A DNA stretch of 64,000 nt from Burkholderiaceae bacterium (GTDB lineage: Bacteria > Pseudomonadota > Gammaproteobacteria > Burkholderiales > Burkholderiaceae_C). The position numbers and the translations under genes were made by a program. Position 1 is the first letter of the stretch. Each line of letters starts with the position of its first letter. This document shows, piece after piece, positions 36,210-44,095 of the stretch. The stretch spans positions 744,001 to 808,000 of the forward strand of contig JACKLJ010000002.1 in assembly GCA_024235955.1 (NCBI GenBank), written 5' to 3'. A model generated the notes under the pieces. It saw nothing but the letters and a program-made list of their open reading frames with translations, searched no databases and was not told where the DNA came from.

Positions 36210-38132
36210 TCAGGGCACCAGCTTGAGCGCCGGCGCACTGGGGCGCTCCGCGTCGAAGCGCTGGCGGATCGAGGACTCGATGCCGGCCGCGTCCAGCCCC
36301 TGCAGGGCCAGCAGCCGGGCCGGGTCGCCGTGCTCGATGAACTGGTCCGGCAGGCCGAGCTGCAGCACGGGCCTGCTGACGCCGGCAGCCGCCAGCGCCT
36401 CCAGCACGGCACTGCCGGCGCCGCCCATGATGGCGCCCTCTTCCACCGTCACCAGCACCTCGTGGCGCGCCGCGATCTGCAGCAGCAGTTCGGTATCCAG
36501 CGGCTTGGCCCAGCGCATGTTGGCCACCGTGGCGTCGAGCCGCTCGGCGGCTTCCAGCGCCGGGTACAGCAGCGTGCCGAAGGCCAGGATGGCGATGCGC
36601 TGGCCCTCGCGCCGCAGTTCGCCCTTGCCGAAAGGCAGTGCCGACAGGTCGCCCAGCGGCTGGGCGCCCACACCGGCGCCGCGCGGGTAGCGCACCGCCA
36701 CCGGGTGGTCCTGCCCGAAGGCGGTCGACAGCAGCTGGCGGCATTCGCGCTCGTCGGCCGGGCAGGCCAGGCTGACGTTGGGGATGCAGCGCAGGTACGC
36801 GATGTCGTAGTTGCCGGCGTGGGTGGCGCCGTCGGCCCCCACCAGGCCAGCGCGGTCGAGCGCGAACACCACCGGCAGGTTCTGGATGGCGACATCGTGG
36901 ATCAATTGGTCGTAGGCGCGCTGCAGGAAGGTGGAGTAGATCGCCACCACCGGCTTGAGGCCCTCGCAGGCCAGGCCGGCGGCGAAGGTCACCGCGTGCT
37001 GCTCGGCGATGCCAACGTCGTAGTAGCGATCAGGAAAGCGCTTGTGGAACTCCACCATGCCCGAGCCTTCGCGCATGGCCGGGGTGATGCCCACCAGCCG
37101 CTGGTCGTGCCCGGCCATGTCGCACAGCCACTGGCCGAACACCTGGGTGAAGGTCTGCTTGGGCGGCGTGGCCGGCTTGACCAGCCCCACGGCCGGGTCG
37201 AACTTGCCCGGCCCGTGGTAGGCCACCGGGTCGGCCTCGGCCAGCTTGTAGCCCTGCCCTTTCTTGGTGACCACGTGCAGGAACTGTGGGCCGGCCTTCT
37301 GCTCCATCAGGTCGCGGATGTTCTCCAGCGTGGGAATCAGCGAATCGAGGTCGTGCCCGTCGATCGGGCCGATGTAGTTGAAGCCGAACTTCTCGAACAG
37401 CGTGGCCGGCACCACCATGCCCTTGGCCTGCTGCTCCAGCCGCTTGGCCAGCTCGAACAGCGGCGGCACCGGGCCGAGCATGGTCTTGCCCACGTTCTTG
37501 GCCGCGGCGTAGAAATGGCCACTCATCAACTGGGCCAGGTAGCGGTTCAGCGCGCCCACGGGCGGGCTGATGGACATGTCGTTGTCGTTCAGCACCACCA
37601 GCAGGCGGGCATCGCGCTCCACACCAGCGTTGTTCAGCGCCTCGAAGGCCATGCCGGCGGTCATGGCGCCGTCGCCGATGATGGCCACGGCCTTGCGGTC
37701 CTCGCCCTTCTGGCGCGCGGCCAGCGCCATGCCCAGGGCGGCGGAGATGCTGGTGGACGAATGCGCGGTCCCGAAGGTGTCGTACGCGCTCTCGTCGCGC
37801 CGCGGGAAGCCGGAGATGCCGCCCAGCTGGCGCAGCGTGGGCATGCGTTCGCGCCGCCCGGTGAGGATCTTGTGCGGGTAGGTCTGGTGGCCCACGTCCC
37901 ACACGAGCCGGTCGCCAGGCGTGTCGAACACGTAGTGCAGCGCGATGGTGAGTTCCACCGTGCCCAGGTTGGAGCTGAGGTGGCCGCCGGTGCGCGACAC
38001 GTTGTCCAGCACGCTGGCCCGCACCTCGCGCGCCAGCTGCTTGAGCTGCGCGCGCGACAGCTGGCGCAGGTCGGCCGGGCTGTGAATGGTTTCGATCAGG
38101 GAAGCTTCGCTCATGTCCTTGTCCATCGCCAT
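36210..38132 (-). CDS. dxs: 1-deoxy-D-xylulose-5-phosphate synthase
   Basis: DXS condenses pyruvate and glyceraldehyde 3-phosphate, the first step of the MEP isoprenoid pathway. About 640 aa. Thiamine-diphosphate site with IIGDGAMTAGMAFEALNNAG near 165-185 and the asparagine of VLNDNDMSIS. Transketolase pyrimidine domain with GIAEQHAVTFAAGLACEG, and DRAGLVGADGATHAG. ATG 38132 is taken; 38126 and 38114 are possible. It follows ispA by five bases, so prenyl precursor and chain synthesis are co-expressed. Confidence 0.96.
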   Translation of the reverse strand: MAMDKDMSEASLIETIHSPADLRQLSRAQLKQLAREVRASVLDNVSRTGGHLSSNLGTVELTIALHYVFDTPGDRLVWDVGHQTYPHKILTGRRERMPTLRQLGGISGFPRRDESAYDTFGTAHSSTSISAALGMALAARQKGEDRKAVAIIGDGAMTAGMAFEALNNAGVERDARLLVVLNDNDMSISPPVGALNRYLAQLMSGHFYAAAKNVGKTMLGPVPPLFELAKRLEQQAKGMVVPATLFEKFGFNYIGPIDGHDLDSLIPTLENIRDLMEQKAGPQFLHVVTKKGQGYKLAEADPVAYHGPGKFDPAVGLVKPATPPKQTFTQVFGQWLCDMAGHDQRLVGITPAMREGSGMVEFHKRFPDRYYDVGIAEQHAVTFAAGLACEGLKPVVAIYSTFLQRAYDQLIHDVAIQNLPVVFALDRAGLVGADGATHAGNYDIAYLRCIPNVSLACPADERECRQLLSTAFGQDHPVAVRYPRGAGVGAQPLGDLSALPFGKGELRREGQRIAILAFGTLLYPALEAAERLDATVANMRWAKPLDTELLLQIAARHEVLVTVEEGAIMGGAGSAVLEALAAAGVSRPVLQLGLPDQFIEHGDPARLLALQGLDAAGIESSIRQRFDAERPSAPALKLVP

Positions 38133-38137
38133 GGGCC

Positions 38138-39040
38138 TCAGCTGGCCCGCAGCACCAGGCGCCGCGCCAGCGCGCCGAGCAGGGTCACGTCGGGCAGGCC
38201 GGCGCCCGCCAGGGCCGCCTCGGCCTCGGCCAGCAGCGCGTCGGCGTGGGCGCGGGCGCCTTCCAGGCCCATCAGCGAGACGTAGGTGGGCTTGTCGCTG
38301 GCGGCGTCCTTGCCCGCGGTCTTGCCGAGCTGGGCCGAATCGGCCGTCACGTCGAGGATGTCGTCCACCACCTGGAACGCCAGCCCCACGGCGGCGCCGT
38401 AGCGGCGCAGCGCCTCGGCGCTGGCGCCCTGCAGCGGGCTGGGCGCGCAGGCGGCGCCGAGTTCCACGCTGGCCTGCAGCAGCGCGCCGGTCTTGCGCTG
38501 GTGCATGTCGCGCAGCGCGGCTTCGTCCAGCTTGCGGCCCACGCTCTGCAGGTCGATCGCCTGGCCGCCGGCCATGCCGTCGGCGCCGGCGGAGCGCGCC
38601 AGCAGGCGGCACATCAGCGCCTGCATGGCGGGCGGCACGCCTGCGTCCGCGGGCGTGAGCAGCTCGAAGGCCAGCGCCTGCAGCGCGTCGCCGGCCAGCA
38701 AGGCCTCGGCCTCGCCGAACTTCACGTGCACGGTGGGCTTGCCACGGCGCAGCACGTCGTTGTCCATGCACGGCAGGTCGTCGTGCACCAGGGAGTAGGC
38801 GTGGATCAGCTCCACCGCGCAGGCGGCGCGCAGCGCCGCCTGCGAGTTGCCGCCGACTGCCTCGCAGGCGGCCAGCACCAGCAGCGGGCGCAGGCGCTTG
38901 CCGCCGTCGAGCACGGCGTAGCGCATGGCGTCACCCAGGCCGGCGGGCGCTTCGGCATGCACCCAGGTGTCCAGCGCCTGCTCGACCTGTGCCAGCCGGT
39001 CAGCGGACCAGAGGTCGAAATCCGTGCCGCCAACGCTCAC
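38138..39040 (-). CDS. ispA: Farnesyl diphosphate synthase
   Basis: Short-chain prenyltransferase of 300 aa. The first aspartate-rich motif HDDLPCMDND (near 89-98) with its preceding aliphatic residues, GKPTVHVKFGEAEALLAGDA, and the second motif FQVVDDILD (near 226) are intact, and GGKRLRPLLVLA binds diphosphate. Position between xseB and dxs is the conserved proteobacterial arrangement. Product chain length (C15) is assumed from the family. Confidence 0.94.
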   Translation of the reverse strand: MSVGGTDFDLWSADRLAQVEQALDTWVHAEAPAGLGDAMRYAVLDGGKRLRPLLVLAACEAVGGNSQAALRAACAVELIHAYSLVHDDLPCMDNDVLRRGKPTVHVKFGEAEALLAGDALQALAFELLTPADAGVPPAMQALMCRLLARSAGADGMAGGQAIDLQSVGRKLDEAALRDMHQRKTGALLQASVELGAACAPSPLQGASAEALRRYGAAVGLAFQVVDDILDVTADSAQLGKTAGKDAASDKPTYVSLMGLEGARAHADALLAEAEAALAGAGLPDVTLLGALARRLVLRAS

Positions 39041-39264
39041 GGCGCTTCTCCGGCGCGGGCGGCGCCTTCGTCCAGCACGCGCACCTGCTCTTCCACCGCC
39101 TGCAGGCGCTGGCGGCAGTACTGCAGCAGCTCGTTGCCGCGCCGGTACTGGGCCAGCAGGTCTTCCAGCGGCAGCTGGCCGGACTCCAGCGCGTCGATCA
39201 ACTGCTCGAGTTCCTCGACCGCGGCGGCGTAACTCGCCGGGGCGGCGGTGCTCTTCTTGGGCAT
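39037..39264 (-). CDS. xseB: Exodeoxyribonuclease VII small subunit
   Basis: Exonuclease VII needs several small subunits per XseA. The 75-aa protein has the typical helical hairpin: SYAAAVEELEQLIDALESGQ, then LPLEDLLAQYRRGNELLQYC. ATG 39264 is chosen as giving the usual length. The stop overlaps the ispA start by 4 bp (ATGA). xseA itself is not in the window. Confidence 0.93.
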   Translation of the reverse strand: MPKKSTAAPASYAAAVEELEQLIDALESGQLPLEDLLAQYRRGNELLQYCRQRLQAVEEQVRVLDEGAARAGEAP

Positions 39265-39304
39265 GAGGCAGGTCGTGGGCAAATGGTCTATTTTATGGGG
39301 CGCC

Positions 39305-39327
39305 GTTTGTAGCTGCCTGCAACCGGG
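39305..39327 (+). repeat. Partial family-A repeat
   Basis: Only GTTTGTAGCTGCCTGCAACC remains, upstream of xseB and far from the Rieske start. Confidence 0.55.
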
Positions 39328-39393
39328 GTGAACTCTTTGGCAGCACGGCGCTCGGATTCCGTGTGGCGACGGGCACGGAATCACCCCCCGGGC

Positions 39394-39509
39394 TAAAATC
39401 ATTAGTTCCCCTTGAGCCATCAAGGGGATCGACGCGTCTTTTCCATCTTCGGATGTCAAGCGCTTACTACCTGCCCCTTCATAGGGGGAGTCTCTAGGTC
39501 GGATCACCC
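39394..39509 (+). promoter_or_regulatory. Structured leader of the Rieske oxygenase gene
   Basis: TAAAAT (39394-39399) can act as a -10. The following leader of about 100 nt holds one strong hairpin (TCCCCTTGA/TCAAGGGGA, loop GCCA, 39407-39428) and one weak hairpin (CCCCT/AGGGG, 39474-39487). The AAGGGG of the first can also pair with the CCCCTT of the second, so two exclusive folds exist. There is no T-run, so it is not a plain terminator. Confidence 0.4.
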
Positions 39510-40646
39510 ATGTCTGATTTAAGTCTTCAGTTACAGCAGGCGGCAAGTCAACTTCCCGTCCCCTCCTACTTCGATGCGGCCCTCTTTGCACGCGAAAAGG
39601 AGCTGCTCTTCGATGCCGGTCCCCGTTACGTGGGGCACGAACTCGCCGTGCCCAACCCGGGCGACTACTTGGCCCTGCCCCAGGAAGGCGAGGGCCGCGC
39701 GCTGGTGCGCAACGCCCAGGGCGGGCTGGAGCTCGTCTCCAACGTCTGCCGGCACCGCCAGGCGGTGATGCTCAAGGGCCGTGGCTCGCTGCAGGGCCAG
39801 GGCAAGGGGCACGCCGGCGGCAACATCGTGTGCCCGCTGCACCGCTGGACGTACTCCGACCAGGGCCAGCTGCTGGGCGCGCCGCATTTCGCGCACGACC
39901 CGTGCCTGAACCTCAACAACTACCGGCTGCGCTCCTGGAACGGCCTGCTGTTCGAGGACAACGGCCGCGACGTCGCGGCCGACCTGCGCGGCATGAGCGA
40001 GGCAGCCAACCTCTCGTTCGACGGCTACACGCTCGACCACGTGGAACTGCACGAGTGCAACTACAACTGGAAGACCTTCATCGAGGTCTACCTGGAGGAC
40101 TACCACGTCGGCCCCTTCCACCCCGGCCTCGGCAACTTCGTGACCTGCGACGACCTGAAGTGGGAGTTCGCACGCGAATACTCGGTGCAGACGGTGGGCG
40201 TGGCACCCAGCTTCGGCAGGCCGGGCTCGGATGTGTACAAGAAGTGGCACGAGGTGCTGCTGGCCTACCAGAACGGCCAGCGGCCCACGCGCGGCGCCAT
40301 CTGGCTGACCTACTACCCGCACATCATGGTGGAGTGGTACCCGCACGTGCTCACCGTGTCCACGCTGCACCCCGTCAGTGCGGACAAGACGCTGAACATG
40401 GTGGAGTTCTACTACCCCGAGGAGATCGTCGCCTTCGAGCGCGAGTTCGTCGAGGCCCAGCGTGCCGCCTACATGGAAACCTGCATCGAGGACGACGAGA
40501 TCGCCGAGCGCATGGACGCCGGCCGCAAGGCCTTGTTCGAGCGCGGCGACAGCGAGGTCGGCCCCTACCAGAGCCCCATGGAAGACGGCATGCAGCACTT
40601 CCACGAGTGGTACCGGCGCGCCATGGGCATCACCGTCACCGCCTGA
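39510..40646 (+). CDS. Rieske non-haem iron oxygenase alpha subunit
   Basis: Aromatic-ring-hydroxylating-dioxygenase-like protein of 378 aa. The Rieske cluster motif is present as CRHRQAVML (about 77) and CPLHRWTYS (about 108), spaced more widely than usual. The mononuclear iron site follows as NYNWKTFIEVYLEDYHVGPF with both histidines of the HxxxxH type (DYHVGPFHPG) near 200-205 and a distal acidic residue. No beta subunit, ferredoxin or reductase gene is adjacent, so partner and substrate are unknown. It is common as a lone gene in Burkholderiales. Confidence 0.87.
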   Translation: MSDLSLQLQQAASQLPVPSYFDAALFAREKELLFDAGPRYVGHELAVPNPGDYLALPQEGEGRALVRNAQGGLELVSNVCRHRQAVMLKGRGSLQGQGKGHAGGNIVCPLHRWTYSDQGQLLGAPHFAHDPCLNLNNYRLRSWNGLLFEDNGRDVAADLRGMSEAANLSFDGYTLDHVELHECNYNWKTFIEVYLEDYHVGPFHPGLGNFVTCDDLKWEFAREYSVQTVGVAPSFGRPGSDVYKKWHEVLLAYQNGQRPTRGAIWLTYYPHIMVEWYPHVLTVSTLHPVSADKTLNMVEFYYPEEIVAFEREFVEAQRAAYMETCIEDDEIAERMDAGRKALFERGDSEVGPYQSPMEDGMQHFHEWYRRAMGITVTA

Positions 40647-40667
40647 GCCTCTGCCGCCCCCCGCCCG

Positions 40668-40699
40668 ACGGCCTGCGTGCCTGCACGCAGGCCGTTTTT
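40668..40699 (+). terminator. Intrinsic terminator of the Rieske gene
   Basis: ACGGCCTGCGTG pairs perfectly with CACGCAGGCCGT around CCTG and is followed by TTTTT. Confidence 0.92.
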
Positions 40700-40727
40700 C
40701 ATGGACCCGTGCGTTGGACCGCCTCTG

Positions 40728-40796
40728 CAATTACTATCTCATTGATAGCTGCCTGCGCCCGCCACGCAAGGGCTGGAAGCCAATTTCGCTTAGAAT
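40728..40796 (+). repeat. Family-A dispersed repeat
   Basis: A full-length, well conserved copy (TTGATAGCTGCCTGCGCCCG, CCACGCAAGGGCTGGAAGCC) ending 9 bases before the EamA start, so it forms that gene's leader. Confidence 0.9.
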
Positions 40797-40804
40797 CGCC
40801 GCCC

Positions 40805-41692
40805 ATGCAAGCCGCCTGGATGATCGCCGCCGCGTTTTTCTTCTCGAGCATGGCGGTGGCAATCAAGTACGCCTCCGCGCAGTTCAGCCCGCTGGAGATC
40901 GTGTTCTACCGCGGCATCGTCGGCGTGTGCTTCATGGCCTTCATCGCGCGCGGCCGCGGCGTGTCGCTGCGCACCGAGGTGCCCATGATGCACGTGTGGC
41001 GCAACATCGTCGGCGTGTCGGCGCTGGTCGCCTGGTTCTACGCCATCGCCAAGCTGCCGCTGGCCACCGCCATGACGCTCAACTACATGAGCGGCATCTG
41101 GGTGGCCACCTTCCTGATCGCCGGCACGCTGGCGCTGGGCAAGCTGTCCGACGTGCGGCGCCAGGGGCCGCTGGTGCTGGCGGTGCTGTGCAGCTTTGCC
41201 GGCGTGGTGATGCTGCTGCGCCCCACGGTGGAGCAGAACCAGGTCTTCGGCGGCCTGGTCGGCCTGCTCTCGGGCGTGCTCTCGGGCCTGGCCTACATGC
41301 AGGTGGCGGCGCTCGGCCGCGTGGGCGAGCCGGAAACGCGCACGGTGTTCTATTTCTCGCTCGGCGCCACGCTGGCGGGCCTGGTGGGCATGCTGGCCAC
41401 CGGCGTGCACGCCTGGACCTGGCCCGCCGCCGCCTGGCTGCTGCCCCTGGGCGTGCTGGCCGCTCTGGGGCAGCTCTGCATGACACGCGCCTACACCCAC
41501 GGCGCCACCATGGTGGTGGCCAACCTGCAGTATTCGGGCATCGTGTTCGCGTCGCTGTACGGTCTGCTGCTGTTCGACGCGCAGATCCCTCTGATCGGCT
41601 GGGCCGGCATGGCGCTGATCGTCGTCAGCGGCATCACGGCCACGGTGCTGCGCGCGCGGGCGATGCCGAATCCGCCGGCGGAAGAACTTTAG
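40805..41692 (+). CDS. EamA/DMT-family metabolite transporter
   Basis: A drug/metabolite-type transporter of 295 aa with ten predicted helices in two EamA repeats (about 3-135 and 150-285). YRGIVGVCFMAFIARGRG and ATAMTLNYMSGIWVATFL follow the family pattern. ATG 40805 directly follows a family-A repeat, and no upstream gene on this strand is close. The substrate is unknown. A copy of repeat family B begins just after the stop. Confidence 0.88.
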   Translation: MQAAWMIAAAFFFSSMAVAIKYASAQFSPLEIVFYRGIVGVCFMAFIARGRGVSLRTEVPMMHVWRNIVGVSALVAWFYAIAKLPLATAMTLNYMSGIWVATFLIAGTLALGKLSDVRRQGPLVLAVLCSFAGVVMLLRPTVEQNQVFGGLVGLLSGVLSGLAYMQVAALGRVGEPETRTVFYFSLGATLAGLVGMLATGVHAWTWPAAAWLLPLGVLAALGQLCMTRAYTHGATMVVANLQYSGIVFASLYGLLLFDAQIPLIGWAGMALIVVSGITATVLRARAMPNPPAEEL

Positions 41693-41694
41693 TG

Positions 41695-41855
41695 GGCACC
41701 CCCCTGAGTCGCTTCGCGCCTTCCCCCCTCTTACTTCGTGAAGGGGGGACAACGCCAGTGCTCGGTGCAAGCCCGAGCACGGCGTTCGCTGGCTTGGCCT
41801 GCTCCGCGGCCATTTGTTTTGCCTGTTCGCGACGCCGTTGGCGACGCATGCCTTC
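41695..41855 (+). repeat. Family-B dispersed repeat, copy 1
   Basis: It begins GCACCCCCCTGAGTCGCTTC, contains a C6/G6 hairpin, then AACGCCAGTGCTCGG pairing with CCCGAGCACGGCGTT, then GGCCTGCTCCGCGGCCAT and a third small hairpin. It shares this order with 59038-59182. It occupies almost the whole gap before sseA. Confidence 0.85.
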
Positions 41856-41868
41856 AAGGATCTCTGAC

Positions 41869-42729
41869 ATGAGCTACACCCACCTGATCACCGTCGATGA
41901 GCTGATGCAGCTGCAGGCCAGTGGCGCGCCGCTGCTGGTGTTCGACTGCAGCGCCGATCTGGCCGACCGGGCGAAGTCCGACGCGATGTACGCCGGCAAG
42001 CACATTGCCGGTGCCGTGCGGGCCGATCTGGAGCGCGACCTGAGCGCCACGCGGGCCGAGGACGCGGTCAACGGCGGTCGCCACCCGCTCCCGAAAAGAG
42101 AGCTGCTGGCGCAATGGCTGCAAGGGCTGGGCATGAACAACGACACCCAGGCCGTGGTCTACGACCGCAACGGCAGTGCCTTCTGCGGGCGCCTGTGGTG
42201 GATGCTCAAGTGGGCCGGGCACGACGCCGTGGCGGTGCTCGACGGCGGTCTGGCCGCCTGGGAAGCCGCCGGCGGCGCCACCGAAAACGGCCCCGCCGCA
42301 GCGCGCGCGCCCGGCAGCTTCAGCCTGCGCGAGCCGCTGCGCCGCCTGGTGCTGACCGACGAGGTGGCCAGCGGCCTGGGCCGCCCGGTCCAGACGCTGG
42401 TGGACGCCCGCGCCGAAGCGCGCTTTCGCGGCGACGAGGAACCGCTGGACCCGGTGGCCGGGCACATCCCGGGCGCGCTCAACCGGCCGTTCGGCGCCAA
42501 CTTCGGCGAAGGCGGCAAATTCAAGAGCCCTGCCATGCTCAAGGCCGAATGGGCGCAGCTGCTGGCCGGGCGCGACGCGGCCAGCGTGGTGCACCACTGC
42601 GGCAGCGGCGTCACCGCCATTCCCAACGCGCTGGCGATGGAGCTGGCCGGCTACGCCCCGGTGGGCGTGTACGCCGGCAGCTGGAGCGAATGGTGCCGCA
42701 CGCCGGGCCTGGCCTGCGCCAGGGGTTGA
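41869..42729 (+). CDS. sseA: 3-mercaptopyruvate/thiosulfate sulfurtransferase
   Basis: A two-domain rhodanese of 286 aa that moves sulfur from mercaptopyruvate or thiosulfate to an acceptor. An inactive N-terminal domain (about 5-130, with VVYDRNGSAFCGRLWWMLKW) precedes the catalytic domain (about 160-280) with the active-site loop CGSGVTAI. CGSGVT favours mercaptopyruvate over thiosulfate. ATG 41869 is chosen because it follows the family-B repeat, and a long upstream open frame is spurious. Confidence 0.92.
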   Translation: MSYTHLITVDELMQLQASGAPLLVFDCSADLADRAKSDAMYAGKHIAGAVRADLERDLSATRAEDAVNGGRHPLPKRELLAQWLQGLGMNNDTQAVVYDRNGSAFCGRLWWMLKWAGHDAVAVLDGGLAAWEAAGGATENGPAAARAPGSFSLREPLRRLVLTDEVASGLGRPVQTLVDARAEARFRGDEEPLDPVAGHIPGALNRPFGANFGEGGKFKSPAMLKAEWAQLLAGRDAASVVHHCGSGVTAIPNALAMELAGYAPVGVYAGSWSEWCRTPGLACARG

Positions 42730-42738
42730 ACACCTTGG

Positions 42739-42805
42739 TTTTCAAGTGTTTTGGGCTTCCGACCCTTATCTGGCGGGCGCAGGCAGCTACGGAATAAGTA
42801 GCAAT
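42739..42805 (-). repeat. Family-A dispersed repeat
   Basis: TGGCGGGCGCAGGCAGCTAC followed by AATAAGTAGC. It sits downstream of sseA. The remaining 148 bp to the ZIP gene show nothing recognisable. Confidence 0.88.
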
Positions 42806-42953
42806 CAGACAGCTGCCGAGGCATTGGCTTTCAGGCGGCCACAAGCCTCGGGGATCAAGGGCGCCGACCCGCGCCAGCCTCCTGCCCACCCACTTGCCCC
42901 CTCCCGCCAAAGCCCGCCGCGATGGGCCCGGCCAGGGCGGGTACTCGCCGACC

Positions 42954-43949
42954 TCAGGACCCCGGGCTGCTCGCCGCTGGCGCAGGTGCCTCGTGGGCGT
43001 GGTCGGCATCGTGGTCATGCGGCGCATGCACGCCGGCCGCACCCTCGCCGTGGTCGTGCTCGTGGCCATGGCCCAGTTCGTGGCTCAACGCCCCCATCAC
43101 CGTCACCAGCGTCATGCCCGCGGCCAGCCAGGCCAGTTGCGCCAGCGTCTGGCGGGCCGGCAGGCGCTTTTGCAGCTGCGGGATCAGATCGGCCAGCGCC
43201 ACGTAGATGAAGCTGCTGGAAGCCAGCGCCACCAGGTAGGGCAGCCAGCCGTCGAAGCGGCCCAGCAGCCAGTAGCCGGCCAGGCCGCCCAGGCCCGTCA
43301 CGGCTCCGGCCAATGACACCTTCAGCAGCGCGGTGCGGCGGCCGTCGGCGCCAGTCTGGCGCAGCACCGCCAGGTCGCCCATATGGTGCGGCACCTCGTG
43401 CGCCAGCACGGCCACCGCGGCCATGGCACCCAGGCGGATGTCGGCCACGAAGGCCGAGGCGATCAGCACCCCGTCGCCAAAGCAGTGCACGCTGTCGCCC
43501 GTCAGCACCGACCAGCCGCCGGCGCGCGGCGCGTGGCTGTGGGCATGGCCGTGCGCATGGGCATGGGCGTGCCCGTGGCTGTGCGCATGGCTGTGCCCCT
43601 GACCGTGCGCGTGGCCATGGGCCGTGTCGGCGGCATCGTGCATGGCCTGATCCAGCGTGGGCAGACCGGGATCGTGCTCATGCCCGTGGTGCCACAGCTC
43701 GGCCTTGTCGAGCAGGAAGAAGAAGATCAGCCCGCCCAGGATGGTGAGAAACAGCGACTGCGCGGGTATGCCGCTTTCGAACGCCTCGGGCAGCAGGTGC
43801 ACGAAGGCCGTGGCCAGCAGCGCGCCGGCCGCCAGGCTGAGCATGTGCTGCGTGTAGCGCGCCAGCGCGCCGAAGCTCAGGGCCGCGGCCAGCCACACGC
43901 TGCCCACGCCGGCGATCACGGTGCCGATCAGAATTGATATTAAAACCAT
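42954..43949 (-). CDS. ZIP-family metal transporter with His-rich loop
   Basis: Divalent metal importer of 331 aa, with eight helices. Helix IV has HCFGDGVLIASAF and helix V HEVPHHMGD, the metal-site motifs of the ZIP7/LIV-1 branch (HEVPH) rather than ZupT. Between helices III and IV a loop of about 40 residues is almost half histidine (HGHAHGQGHSHAHSHGHAHA), and the C-terminal tail also holds HEHDHGE and HDHDADHAHE. The start used is ATG 43949 at the edge of a family-A repeat. A longer frame through the repeat is unlikely. Zn or Mn is inferred. Confidence 0.88.
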   Translation of the reverse strand: MVLISILIGTVIAGVGSVWLAAALSFGALARYTQHMLSLAAGALLATAFVHLLPEAFESGIPAQSLFLTILGGLIFFFLLDKAELWHHGHEHDPGLPTLDQAMHDAADTAHGHAHGQGHSHAHSHGHAHAHAHGHAHSHAPRAGGWSVLTGDSVHCFGDGVLIASAFVADIRLGAMAAVAVLAHEVPHHMGDLAVLRQTGADGRRTALLKVSLAGAVTGLGGLAGYWLLGRFDGWLPYLVALASSSFIYVALADLIPQLQKRLPARQTLAQLAWLAAGMTLVTVMGALSHELGHGHEHDHGEGAAGVHAPHDHDADHAHEAPAPAASSPGS

Positions 43950-43999
43950 AGCTGCCTGCGCTTGCCCCATAAGGGCCAACCTCCAAAAACATCCAAGAA
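43932..43999 (+). repeat. Family-A repeat at the ZIP start codon
   Basis: CATAGCTGCCTGCGCTTGCC then CATAAGGGCCAACC. Its GCTAT edge, read on the - strand, contains the ATG of the ZIP gene, so the leader and ribosome site are repeat sequence. Confidence 0.85.
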
Positions 44000-44042
44000 A
44001 TCCCGCCAAGACCTGCCTGTGGCAGGCTCCGGCGGCGCGCGC

Positions 44043-44069
44043 AAAAAAAGCCGCCTCTCAGGACGGCTT
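44043..44069 (-). terminator. Intrinsic terminator of the dienelactone hydrolase gene
   Basis: On the - strand AAGCCG...CGGCTT form a stem with one internal mismatch and run into seven T. Confidence 0.75.
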
Positions 44070-44095
44070 GGACCGCTGCAGGGCGCCAGCTTCGG

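Noticed and set aside
43540..43612. Tandem GCATGGGC-type DNA repeat as a CRISPR or VNTR
   Set aside because: It is the codon-level signature of the His/Ala loop of the ZIP transporter. No spacer structure.
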